A DNA stretch of 64,000 nt from Enterococcus pingfangensis (lineage in GTDB: Bacteria > Bacillota > Bacilli > Lactobacillales > Enterococcaceae): positions 1 through 64,000 of the forward strand of contig NZ_BJDP01000009.1 of assembly GCF_005405205.1 (NCBI RefSeq), read 5' to 3'. The position numbers were made by a program, and so were the translations under genes. Below are positions 38,446 to 47,165 of this stretch, piece by piece; within the stretch, counting starts at the first letter, position 1, and every line of letters begins with the position of its first letter. The notes beneath the pieces are model-generated. The model saw only the letters and a program-made list of their open reading frames with translations. It ran no database searches and was not told the DNA's origin.

Positions 38446-41124
38446 TTAGTTTTCTTTTTGAGTACTGCGTTGGAAGAATTTTACGATCTCAACGATTGGG
38501 ATGATCGCAAATGATGCTCCAATAACGATTCCCCATTGATATAGATCAAGATGAGCTACTCGGAAGACATCATTCAGTCCAGGCACTACGATGATTACCA
38601 TCATCAAGACAAAGGATAGCAAGATCGCCCAGTTGAAACTCTTATTGCGGAACGCGCCAACTTTGAACAATGATTGATGGACAGACTTCACATTGAAGGC
38701 ATGGAACAATTGCATCAAGCCTAATGTTGCAAATGCCATTGTCAATGCATCCGAATGAATCTCAACATAAGTTGCGTGGACTGGCCATTGAATCGCAGAC
38801 CAGTAAACAAATAATACGGTAGCCGCTTCTAAGATCCCTTGGTAAATGATACTTGAGAAGACGCCGCCAGAAAATAGATTTGAGCTGCGGCCGCGAGGTT
38901 TGTGCTGCATCAAGTCTTTTTCTGCTGGTTCCATTCCTAAAGCGATTGCTGGGAATGTATCAGTTACTAAGTTGATCCATAACAAATGAATTGGCAATAA
39001 CGTATCCCAGCCAAGTAATGTTGCGATAAATAGCGTCAATACTTCACCCAAGTTAGCAGCTAACAAATATTGAACTGCTTTTTGGATATTTGAGAAGACT
39101 TTACGTCCTTCTTCAACAGCAACAACGATCGTTGCGAAGTTGTCATCAGCAAGCACCATATCAGAAGCCCCTTTAGAAACTTCTGTTCCGGTGATCCCCA
39201 TTCCGATACCGATATCGGCTTGTTTCAAAGCAGGTGCATCATTAACGCCGTCACCAGTCATGGCAACCACTTTGCCTTCTTTTTGCCATGCTTTCACGAT
39301 GCGAACTTTATGTTCTGGCGAAACGCGGGCATAAACGGAATAATGTTCCACTTTTTGGGCAAATTCTTCATCAGACATTTCATTTAATTGTGCCCCGGTC
39401 ATAACAGCAGCATCATTGCCTTTTTCGATGATACCTAAACGAACGGCAATCGCTTCAGCAGTATCTTTATGGTCACCAGTAATCATGATTGGACGAACGC
39501 CCGCTTCTTTAGCTACGCGAACTGCTTCGGCAGCTTCCGCCCGTTCAGGGTCGATCATACCGACTAAACCGGCAAAGATCAAATCATTTTCGACTACTTC
39601 AGATTCTAATTCTGCTGGAATTTGGTCAACATATTTATAAGCCATGCCTAAAACACGCAATGCTTGTTGAGCCATGTCTTTGTTATTAGCTAAAATAGCT
39701 TGTTTTTCTTTATCAGTCATTGGTACGACTTGACCATTTAGTAAAATTTGTGATGCACGATTTAGTAAGACGTCTGGTGCCCCTTTAACAGCAACTAAAA
39801 TCTTGCCGTCTTTTTCTTTGTGCAACGTACTCATCAACTTACGATCTGAGTCGAATGGCAATTCGCCTACACGAGGTTCTTCAGCTACTTTTTCTTGTAC
39901 ATCAAAATTATTATTCAAACCAAATTGAACTAACGCTGTTTCCGTTGGATCACCAATCAAACTGCCATCTTGAGCAAATTTTGTATCATTGGCGTAGTTC
40001 ATTACTTTCATCGCCATGCTGTCGACCGGTACTTCGCCATTCGCATCATATTGATGATCGTCTACATATAATTTTTCAACTGTCATTTGGTTCAATGTCA
40101 ATGTCCCAGTTTTATCTGAGGCGATGATATCTGTCGAACCTAATGTTTCAACTGCTGGTAATTTACGAATAACAGAATTTCGTTTTGCCATCACTTGTGT
40201 ACCTAAAGCAAGGATGATCGTAACGATCGCAGGCAATCCTTCTGGAATCGCGGCAACAGCCAATGAAATCGAAGTCAATAACATATCGATCCAAGAAGTA
40301 TCGTTGAAGAAAATACCAACGAAAAACATAACGATCGCGATAATAATGATCGCAAAGGTCAAGAATTTACTCAATTGATTCAAGTTCGATTTCAACGGTG
40401 TTTCCGTTTCATCCGCTTGAGCTAGCATGTTCGCAATTTTTCCGACTTCGGTATTCATTCCAGTATTAACAACGACACCTTTACCGCGGCCGTAAGTTAC
40501 ATTACTGTTTGAGTAAGCCATATTGACACGGTCGCCGATACCGACTTCCCCTTCGTCGATCACGATCAATTCTTTTTCAACGGGAACTGATTCACCAGTC
40601 AAGGCTGCTTCTTCAATCTTTAATGAAGCAACTTCGATCAGACGTAGATCCGCTGGTACCACATCGCCTGCTTCTAACATAACGATATCGCCAGGAACAA
40701 GCTCCGTTGATTTTACAGAACTTATGTGACCATCACGTAAAACATTGGCATTTGGCGTGGACATTTCACGTAATGCTTCGATTGCTTGTTCGGCCTTAGA
40801 TTCTTGTACAACCCCCATCACCGCATTGATGATAACAACGGCTAGAATGATGATCGAATCTACCACTTCGTGAGAAACTACTGCCGAGATCACTGCCGCA
40901 AATAACAAAACAATGATCATCAAGTCTTTGAATTGCTCTAAGAAGCGGACGAGCATACTTTTCTTTTCGCCCTCGTCTAATTCATTTTGACCATACTCGC
41001 TTAAGCGTTTTTCCGCCTCAGCAGAGGTCAATCCCTCTTCGGTCGTTTGAACTTCCGCTAAAACCTGCTCTTTTTCCTCTGAGTAAAAAGGCTTTAGTAG
41101 TTGTTGCTTTTTCTCCTCTGACAT
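38446..41124 (-). CDS. P-type cation ATPase (Ca2+/Mn2+ type, PMR1/MgtA/YoaB-like)
   Basis: The 892-aa type II P-ATPase has the TGES actuator motif, PEGLPA in the fourth membrane helix, the phosphorylation site SDKTGTLT and the hinge TGDGVNDAPALK. I chose the ATG at 41124, preceded by TTTAAGGAGG; the frame continues upstream only because the leader happens to be open. The yybP-ykoY leader points to manganese export, as shown for similar ATPases in Streptococcus pneumoniae (MgtA) and Lactococcus (YoaB). Calcium export cannot be excluded. Confidence 0.92.
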   Translation of the reverse strand: MSEEKKQQLLKPFYSEEKEQVLAEVQTTEEGLTSAEAEKRLSEYGQNELDEGEKKSMLVRFLEQFKDLMIIVLLFAAVISAVVSHEVVDSIIILAVVIINAVMGVVQESKAEQAIEALREMSTPNANVLRDGHISSVKSTELVPGDIVMLEAGDVVPADLRLIEVASLKIEEAALTGESVPVEKELIVIDEGEVGIGDRVNMAYSNSNVTYGRGKGVVVNTGMNTEVGKIANMLAQADETETPLKSNLNQLSKFLTFAIIIIAIVMFFVGIFFNDTSWIDMLLTSISLAVAAIPEGLPAIVTIILALGTQVMAKRNSVIRKLPAVETLGSTDIIASDKTGTLTLNQMTVEKLYVDDHQYDANGEVPVDSMAMKVMNYANDTKFAQDGSLIGDPTETALVQFGLNNNFDVQEKVAEEPRVGELPFDSDRKLMSTLHKEKDGKILVAVKGAPDVLLNRASQILLNGQVVPMTDKEKQAILANNKDMAQQALRVLGMAYKYVDQIPAELESEVVENDLIFAGLVGMIDPERAEAAEAVRVAKEAGVRPIMITGDHKDTAEAIAVRLGIIEKGNDAAVMTGAQLNEMSDEEFAQKVEHYSVYARVSPEHKVRIVKAWQKEGKVVAMTGDGVNDAPALKQADIGIGMGITGTEVSKGASDMVLADDNFATIVVAVEEGRKVFSNIQKAVQYLLAANLGEVLTLFIATLLGWDTLLPIHLLWINLVTDTFPAIALGMEPAEKDLMQHKPRGRSSNLFSGGVFSSIIYQGILEAATVLFVYWSAIQWPVHATYVEIHSDALTMAFATLGLMQLFHAFNVKSVHQSLFKVGAFRNKSFNWAILLSFVLMMVIIVVPGLNDVFRVAHLDLYQWGIVIGASFAIIPIVEIVKFFQRSTQKEN

Positions 41125-41159
41125 TATTTTCCTCCTTAAATTGGTGTTCCTTTTGGAAG

Positions 41160-41288
41160 TAAAAAAATAGACTTGTGTATGCGAAAAGACACATACATAA
41201 GTCTCACTATTTAAGACAACACCAGAAAAATTTCTTTTCTTGCTGGTGGCGTTGTCACAGCTTGCGCTGCTAGTTACTCCCTCATGAA
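41160..41288 (-). promoter_or_regulatory. yybP-ykoY (manganese) riboswitch with terminator
   Basis: Minus-strand hallmarks are GAGGGAGTAAC at the 5' end (about 41285-41275), GACAACGCCACC in the core, and GTGAGACT at the 3' end (about 41207-41200). The GAGACT is also the 5' edge of a terminator stem (GACTTATGTATGTG pairing with CATACACAAGTC, then TTTTTTT). Metal-bound aptamer would hold GAGACT and release the ATPase gene. I assign the class from these conserved pieces. Confidence 0.85.
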
Positions 41289-41298
41289 TACAAAACGA

Positions 41299-41328
41299 AT
41301 TATAGCATGAGCAAAGGCTGGAATACAA
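41299..41328 (-). promoter_or_regulatory. Promoter of the riboswitch-ATPase transcript
   Basis: The minus strand reads TTGTAT, 18 bp, TATAAT, giving a start just ahead of the riboswitch. Confidence 0.7.
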
Positions 41329-41337
41329 TCACTACTT

Positions 41338-42111
41338 TCAGATAAATGAGTTGTAAGAGTTTCCACTAGAGACTTTTGTCCAAAAATCTTCAGTTGTACC
41401 TCGTTCTATCCCCATTATAAACTTTTCCCGGATATCTGGATAGTTTTTAGCAACGCTAGTCACCAAGTTTTTGATTTCTTCTCGCTTTGTCTTTTTATCT
41501 ACCGGACAAGGATTAAAAACGACTGGGAGTTCTTCTCGTTTCACCAGCTGGATGATTTGCTGTTCTTCCAAGTAGATCATTGGACGAATCAAAGTCACGT
41601 TAGTCTTTGATAAATAGCTCTTCGGTTCAAAACTACTCAACCGTCCGTGAAATAAAAAATTCATAAAATAGGTCTCGATCGCATCATCTACATGATGACC
41701 CAAAGCAACTTTTTGACAACCAAGTTCACTCGCACGATTGTATAAAATTCCCCGCCTTAATTTAGCACACAACGAGCACGGCGACTTTTCTGCGCGAATA
41801 TCAAAAACGACCTTCGCAATCGTCGTTGGAACGATTTCAAGTTGGTAGCCCAAACTTGCTACAAACTGCTGCATCGGTGTGCTGTCGCAATCGTCAAATC
41901 CCATATCAAGAAAAATCGGAACAAGTTCAAAATCAAAGCCCAAACGTCGCTGCCGTCGAATTCGATTCAATAAATACAACAAGGTAGTACTATCTTTCCC
42001 ACCGCTCATACCGATTGCTACTTTGTCGCCAGGCTCGATCATTTGATACGTTAAAATCGCACGGCGCAGCGGATTATAGTAATTCTGATTGTCTTTCTTT
42101 TTAAATCCCAT
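41338..42111 (-). CDS. TtcA-like tRNA 2-thiolation PP-loop protein
   Basis: The 257-aa ATP pyrophosphatase has SGGKDSTTLLYLL (PP-loop) and CSLCAKLRRG, the CxxC pair that holds an Fe-S cluster in TtcA/TtuA proteins; GHHVDDAIETYFMN is also typical. It probably thiolates a tRNA base (s2C32-like). I chose the ATG at 42111 after AAAGGAAC. It follows the LTA-synthase-like gene by 22 bp, so they share a transcript. Confidence 0.85.
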   Translation of the reverse strand: MGFKKKDNQNYYNPLRRAILTYQMIEPGDKVAIGMSGGKDSTTLLYLLNRIRRQRRLGFDFELVPIFLDMGFDDCDSTPMQQFVASLGYQLEIVPTTIAKVVFDIRAEKSPCSLCAKLRRGILYNRASELGCQKVALGHHVDDAIETYFMNFLFHGRLSSFEPKSYLSKTNVTLIRPMIYLEEQQIIQLVKREELPVVFNPCPVDKKTKREEIKNLVTSVAKNYPDIREKFIMGIERGTTEDFWTKVSSGNSYNSFI

Positions 42112-42133
42112 CTCGCTCGTTCCTTTCATTTAG

Positions 42134-43933
42134 CTATTCAAAAAAATTTTCTTGCAAACTATATTGCTCTCCCGCTGTAACATCATATTGGATCAGTTGA
42201 TATGCTTGATAAATTTTTTCTTGTGCTTTGTTCAAGCGGGCTTCTTTGCCCCATTGTCCACTTTGATAATACATTCCTTTTTCAAAAGCGGGCAGCTCTT
42301 TTTGCAGAGCGACTAATAAATTTTGGAAGCCGGTCATCTGCAGCTGTCCTTGTTGAAATAGATCCGCCGCAAAATAAAACGGACTGGTCGTCACTTGTTG
42401 AGCAGTCAATTCATGGCGATTGTCATACATCAAAAATTCTGTTTCATGTAATCGATAGCCTTGATTGGCTGATTGGATCGTATCAGAATAAATTCCCGGC
42501 AAATGATCACCCCAAAAAACGACTAGCGTTCGTTCAGGCAATTTATCTAATTTTTCCAAGAAATTTTTTAGTGCTTCACTGCTGTAGGCAATATCTTGCA
42601 AATAACTGCGGTCTGCAGAGCTGTTATCTCCTTTAGCGATATAAGGCAGGTCTGCATATTTATCTTCGTAAGGCATATGTGTCTGCATCGTCACAAGATG
42701 CAAAAATTGCGGCGTCTTGTCTTTCAATTGAGCCAAGATTTCTTTATATGCCGACTCATCAGAAATGTAGGGATTGTTTTCGAGCTTAGCTGTGTACTTC
42801 ATTGTCTTTTCATCTAAAAATTGATCAAAACCAAATGTTTGATAGACATCTTTCCTTTTATACATCGAAGTATTGTACGGATGGATCGCCGTTGTCTCAT
42901 AGCCGCGTTTTTTTAACGTCCCTACCAACGACGGAAAGGAATCGAACTCTGGGACTAACATTGTATACGGCGTGGTCATCTGGGCATTAAAAAGCGCCAT
43001 CGAAAAACCAGTCAATGCTTCAAATTCAATATTTGCTGTCCCGCCACCATAATTTTGCGACAACATTTGCCCGCTGTATGTTTGTTCAGCTACTGAACGG
43101 TAGTCCTGCAACGGATCCCCGCCTAAAATTTCCAATCCCTTCAGACGTTGCGGATCAGAAAAACTTTCGCTCATGACATAAACAATGTTTGGTTTTTCAG
43201 CGGCAGACTCCTTTTCTGCTTGATACTCATCAACTACTTCTTTTACCTTGGCTTTAGAATAATTTTTCGGTTTTTCCATCGCGTCTACCGGCAAGTTGTA
43301 CAAGAAGCCGCCGATAAAACCGGTATTGTAATAGTTCATCTTCTGACTATAAGGAATCCACAAAGCAGTCTTGTTATACGCTTTACGCAATAAATTAGCT
43401 TGCTGATTGAAACTTCCGACATAGAGCAATAAACTGCTGGTCAAAACAAAACCGACGATGCGGATCCATTGCTGTTTCTTGCCTAATTTTAGACTTTTCT
43501 TCCAACTAAAAAAGACGACACACGCGCCGGCTGCTATAAGCAATAAAAACAAAAGAAAAAGCGGGAGCCCGACTATATCGCGGATCATGCCAAATTCGAT
43601 AATCATTTTTAAGTCATCTGGATAAATTGGTTCCATTCGATAATTCATTTTTAAAGAATTGGCACTGCCGATTCCGATCGTTGCTAAAAGATATACGATA
43701 CTCCCCAGCTTCAGCGAGCCTAAAAAACTGCTGAGCCAGCCATAAAGAATAAGCAGCACTAAACAGCCTAAAAAGAATTTTTCCGTATGCCAAGAAAAAG
43801 CAAATTTAAATGCCAGATCAAATGAAAATTCGTTTTGCGTCAGTTGAAAAAAAAGATTTGAAACAATGATTAAACTTAGCACGCCACCAATTTTCAGCAG
43901 CTGCTGCCAAGGAAGATTTCGAAATTTTTGCAT
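42134..43933 (-). CDS. LTA synthase (LtaS) family phosphoglycerol transferase
   Basis: The 599-aa protein has about five N-terminal membrane helices (residues 10-190) and an extracellular sulfatase-fold domain from NIVYVMSESFSDP. The catalytic Thr lies in NYGGGTANIEFEALTG, and metal ligands lie in FWGDHLPG. Such enzymes transfer glycerol-phosphate from phosphatidylglycerol to teichoic acid or other glycans. It need not be the main LtaS, since several paralogs are usual. ATAGGAGAG precedes the ATG. Confidence 0.85.
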   Translation of the reverse strand: MQKFRNLPWQQLLKIGGVLSLIIVSNLFFQLTQNEFSFDLAFKFAFSWHTEKFFLGCLVLLILYGWLSSFLGSLKLGSIVYLLATIGIGSANSLKMNYRMEPIYPDDLKMIIEFGMIRDIVGLPLFLLFLLLIAAGACVVFFSWKKSLKLGKKQQWIRIVGFVLTSSLLLYVGSFNQQANLLRKAYNKTALWIPYSQKMNYYNTGFIGGFLYNLPVDAMEKPKNYSKAKVKEVVDEYQAEKESAAEKPNIVYVMSESFSDPQRLKGLEILGGDPLQDYRSVAEQTYSGQMLSQNYGGGTANIEFEALTGFSMALFNAQMTTPYTMLVPEFDSFPSLVGTLKKRGYETTAIHPYNTSMYKRKDVYQTFGFDQFLDEKTMKYTAKLENNPYISDESAYKEILAQLKDKTPQFLHLVTMQTHMPYEDKYADLPYIAKGDNSSADRSYLQDIAYSSEALKNFLEKLDKLPERTLVVFWGDHLPGIYSDTIQSANQGYRLHETEFLMYDNRHELTAQQVTTSPFYFAADLFQQGQLQMTGFQNLLVALQKELPAFEKGMYYQSGQWGKEARLNKAQEKIYQAYQLIQYDVTAGEQYSLQENFFE

Positions 43934-44035
43934 AGTTCTCTCCTATCCATGAGTTCTTAATTAGTTTAGCGAGAAAACTAGCTAAAGTAAAGAACACGGA
44001 AAGCTTGATCAACTTCTTTTCTAACTATTGGCTAT

Positions 44036-44073
44036 AAAAAAAAGTTCAGCGAAGACAACTCTTCGCTAAACCG
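44036..44073 (-). terminator. Terminator of pncB-nadE
   Basis: The minus-strand stem TTTAGCGAAGA / TCTTCGCTGAA precedes a run of T residues directly after nadE. Confidence 0.88.
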
Positions 44074-44074
44074 T

Positions 44075-44899
44075 TTATTTCCAAAAATCATCAAAAATCG
44101 TAATTGGCAGATGCCGTTTATGCTGCGTTTTAGTCCACCAAGCTTCAAGCGTTTTCTGAGCCTCGGTATCAATCGCTTTACCTTCTAAATAATCATCGAT
44201 ATCATCATATGTTACACCTAAAGCAACTTCATCGGCGACTAATGGCTTGCCGTCTTCCAGATCAGCCGTTGGAACTTTCAAGTACAAGGCTTCTTCTGCA
44301 CCTAATTCTTTCAGCAGCAATTTTCCTTGCCGTTTATTCAAACGGAATAATGGCACAATATCCGCGCCGCCGTCACCGAATTTGGTAAAGAAGCCGGTGA
44401 TATTTTCAGCGGCATGATCGGTGCCGATGACTGCGCCCTGATTGTCGCCGGCGATACCGTATTGTGTGATCATTCGCTGACGCGCTTTGATATTTCCTTT
44501 GTTGAAATCACTGATGGCGACACCCGCTTCTGCTAAAGCCGCAACTTGCGCATCCACTGCAGGTTTGATATTCACACTTAAACTAATATCGGGTTTGATA
44601 AATTCGAGTGCTTTCTTAGCATCAGCTTCATCAGCTTGCGTACCATAAGGCAAGCGAACAGCGATAAATTTATAGTCCGCATCGCCCGTTTCTTGCCGCA
44701 TTTCTTCCATTGCAAGTTGTGCTAAACGACCGGCTAATGAAGAATCTTGTCCCCCGCTGATCCCTAAAACAAACGTTTTTAAAAACGGATACTTCTTAAG
44801 ATACGACTTTAAAAAGGTTATACTTTTACGAATCTCTTCTTGTGGGTCAATGGTTGGTTTGGTCCCTAATTGTTTGATGATCTCTGCTTGCAACGTCAT
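44075..44899 (-). CDS. nadE: NH3-dependent NAD+ synthetase
   Basis: The 274-aa enzyme amidates deamido-NAD. The PP-loop [13 protein letters not shown], the [16 protein letters not shown] block and [20 protein letters not shown] are intact; no glutaminase domain is present. TTAAAGGAGTAG precedes the ATG. It follows pncB by 15 bp and forms a salvage operon with it. Confidence 0.96.
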   Translation of the reverse strand: MTLQAEIIKQLGTKPTIDPQEEIRKSITFLKSYLKKYPFLKTFVLGISGGQDSSLAGRLAQLAMEEMRQETGDADYKFIAVRLPYGTQADEADAKKALEFIKPDISLSVNIKPAVDAQVAALAEAGVAISDFNKGNIKARQRMITQYGIAGDNQGAVIGTDHAAENITGFFTKFGDGGADIVPLFRLNKRQGKLLLKELGAEEALYLKVPTADLEDGKPLVADEVALGVTYDDIDDYLEGKAIDTEAQKTLEAWWTKTQHKRHLPITIFDDFWK

Positions 44900-44914
44900 G
44901 AAAAATCTACTCCT

Positions 44915-46387
44915 TTAATTGCCTTGTTCTGTTTTCATCACAGATTTACGTACTTGTTCCATAATATTATTCTTATGGTTCCAGCATTCTGTAGAAAGAT
45001 CGACTGGATATTTTTGCGGATTAAGACCGCGTTTGTATTCTTCCCATAATGAATCCAGTCTGTCTTTAGCAAACTGCTTGACTGTTTCTAAGTTCGGCAG
45101 TTCATAAATTCGTTTTCCGTCCACAAAAATATCTTGCAAGATTGGCCGTGCTTCAAAATCTTTCACGGTTTTATTGATGTATGGATAGACTGGGTGGAAC
45201 ATGTAAATTTCATCTTGTTTACGCGGATCCTCATTCCACAACGTCACGTAATCTCCTTCTGACTTGCCATCAGAATTGCGGGTGATTCGCCAAACTTGTT
45301 TTTTGCCGGGAGTCGTGACTTTTTCTGCATTGCTGGAAAGTTTGATCGTATCCACCATTTCACCTTGCTCATTTTCAATCGATACTAATTTAAAGACTGC
45401 CCCGAGCGCTGGCTGATCATAAGCGGTAATCAATTTCGTACCCACGCCCCAAACATCAATTTTGGCATGCTGCATTTTTAAGTTTTGGATCGTGCTTTCG
45501 TCTAAATCATTTGAAGCATAGATTTTTGCATCCGGGAAACCGGCTTCATCTAATTGTTGACGCACCCGTTTAGAAATATAAGCCATGTCGCCGCTGTCGA
45601 TCCGTACACCTAAGAAATTGATCTTATCGCCCATTTCTTTCGCTACTTTGATCGCATTTGGCACACCCGATTTGATCGTGTCATACGTATCAACTAAAAA
45701 GACACAGTCGCGATGTGTTTGAGCGTACGCTTTGAATCCGTCGTAGTCATTGCCATACGATTGGATCAGTGAATGCGCGTGAGTTCCGCTGTCTGGGATT
45801 CCAAAAATTTTTCCTGCGCGGACATTGCTTGTCGCATCCGCTCCGCCAATATAGGCTGCGCGAGTTCCCCATAAAGCAGCATCCATTTCTTGTGCCCGAC
45901 GTGTTCCAAATTCTAACAATGGATCATTGCCAATCACTGATTTGATCCGCGCTGCTTTAGTCGCGATCAGTGTTTGGAAATTTACGATATTTAAAAGTGC
46001 CGTTTCGACTAGTTGGCATTGCAGCAGTGGGCCTTCCACTTGAATGATTGGTTCATTGTTAAAAACCAACTCGCCTTCTACCGCTGAACGGACTGTACAA
46101 GTGAATTTGAAGTCGCGTAAATAATCGATAAAATCTGATGGATATTTTTCGACCTCGGCTAAATATGCCAAATCACTTTCACTAAAAGTCAATTCTTCCA
46201 AATAATTTACAAGTCGTTCAAGACCGGCAAAGATGACATAGCCATTATCGAATGGCATATTGCGGAAGTAACACTCAAATACGGCCTGAAGATCCGCTCG
46301 ACCTGTCTCCCAATAAGTTTTCATCATATTGATTTGATAAAGGTCCGTATGAAGTGTCAAACTGTCATCTTTGTACAACTTTTTCAT
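44915..46387 (-). CDS. pncB: Nicotinate phosphoribosyltransferase
   Basis: The 490-aa enzyme makes nicotinate mononucleotide from nicotinic acid, the first step of the Preiss-Handler route. LTLHTDLYQINMMKTYW, EFGTRRAQEMDAALWGTRAA and GVRIDSGDMAYISK are family blocks. Of three clustered ATG codons I chose the third (46387), since GAGGAG stands 7 bp before it and overlaps the first two. Confidence 0.95.
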   Translation of the reverse strand: MKKLYKDDSLTLHTDLYQINMMKTYWETGRADLQAVFECYFRNMPFDNGYVIFAGLERLVNYLEELTFSESDLAYLAEVEKYPSDFIDYLRDFKFTCTVRSAVEGELVFNNEPIIQVEGPLLQCQLVETALLNIVNFQTLIATKAARIKSVIGNDPLLEFGTRRAQEMDAALWGTRAAYIGGADATSNVRAGKIFGIPDSGTHAHSLIQSYGNDYDGFKAYAQTHRDCVFLVDTYDTIKSGVPNAIKVAKEMGDKINFLGVRIDSGDMAYISKRVRQQLDEAGFPDAKIYASNDLDESTIQNLKMQHAKIDVWGVGTKLITAYDQPALGAVFKLVSIENEQGEMVDTIKLSSNAEKVTTPGKKQVWRITRNSDGKSEGDYVTLWNEDPRKQDEIYMFHPVYPYINKTVKDFEARPILQDIFVDGKRIYELPNLETVKQFAKDRLDSLWEEYKRGLNPQKYPVDLSTECWNHKNNIMEQVRKSVMKTEQGN

Positions 46388-46510
46388 AGTCATGCTCCTC
46401 ATTCGTTTTAGTAATTTAAACTATTTTGTTCATTATATCATAAGAGGTCTGAGTGAGTCGTTCTAGCTGACCAACTGCGGCAAGAAATTTTGAACATAAA
46501 ATGTTTAAAA

Positions 46511-46580
46511 GAAAACACAAAAAAGCCGCGACAGTTGATTGCCGCAGCTTCTGCTAAAGAACAGCCTCGCTGTTTAGCAA
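46511..46580 (-). terminator. Two consecutive hairpins ending the DUF1827 transcript
   Basis: On the minus strand a hairpin of TGCTAAACAGC with GCTGTTCTTTAGCA is followed by AGCTGCGGCA / TGTCGCGGCT and then TTTTTTG. The second is a clear intrinsic terminator. Confidence 0.82.
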
Positions 46581-46657
46581 ATCGCTGGATCTTTTTTCAT
46601 CTCCGTATGCTCAACTTGTGTTTAACACAGGCTATTTCACTATTACTTTAGTCAGCA

Positions 46658-47014
46658 TTATTTTGAAATTTTGTATTCTACCGCGATGATATCTTTGTAG
46701 GATTCTTTCGGGCGCAATCCTGCTTCTAGGATCTGTTTTTTATAGCCAACGTTTACGATAACATCTTTTCGTTCGACTTTTAATACACGACGGATGATCG
46801 TATCCACTTCTTGATGGCTGATTTTCCGTTGACGATTTAATAACAACAAGTCGATCGTATCAAAACGATCCACATAAATAATTTTTGTGCGATCATATGC
46901 ATATAATTTGAGCAGCTTTACCGCTTGCCGATTATCAAAGAAATACTTGGTTAAATTAGGATATAACGTCTCCAAATTAACATTGCTGTTTAACGGTGTC
47001 TCAATCAATTTCAT
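46658..47014 (-). CDS. DUF1827 family protein
   Basis: The 118-aa protein resembles DUF1827 of Lactobacillales: a KLIETPLNSNVNLETLYPNL start and then LLKLYAYDRTKIIYVDRFDT and ILLN-like LLLLNRQRKISHQEVDTIIR. No function is established. I chose the ATG at 47014, with TAGGAGA 6 bp upstream; an ATG two codons earlier abuts the ribosome site. Confidence 0.7.
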   Translation of the reverse strand: MKLIETPLNSNVNLETLYPNLTKYFFDNRQAVKLLKLYAYDRTKIIYVDRFDTIDLLLLNRQRKISHQEVDTIIRRVLKVERKDVIVNVGYKKQILEAGLRPKESYKDIIAVEYKISK

Positions 47015-47130
47015 TAACATTCTCCTATCTTCATCTATTTTAGTTTACATGAGTTATTTTTCATTTCGCTGATTATTTTACCATACCGATCAACTGTTTT
47101 TTTATGAATGGAATATTTTTATAAAAAAAG

Positions 47131-47160
47131 AAAAAAATCCTGAGACAAATGTCTCAGGAT
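47131..47160 (-). terminator. Terminator of the 971-aa flavoprotein gene
   Basis: ATCCTGAGAC and GTCTCAGGAT pair perfectly around a 4-nt loop, with seven T residues after them on the minus strand. Confidence 0.95.
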
Positions 47161-47165
47161 CACTT

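Noticed and set aside
41125-41328. Extended N-terminus of the P-type ATPase
   Set aside because: The frame is open through the riboswitch and its terminator, but the ribosome site and homology support the ATG at 41124.
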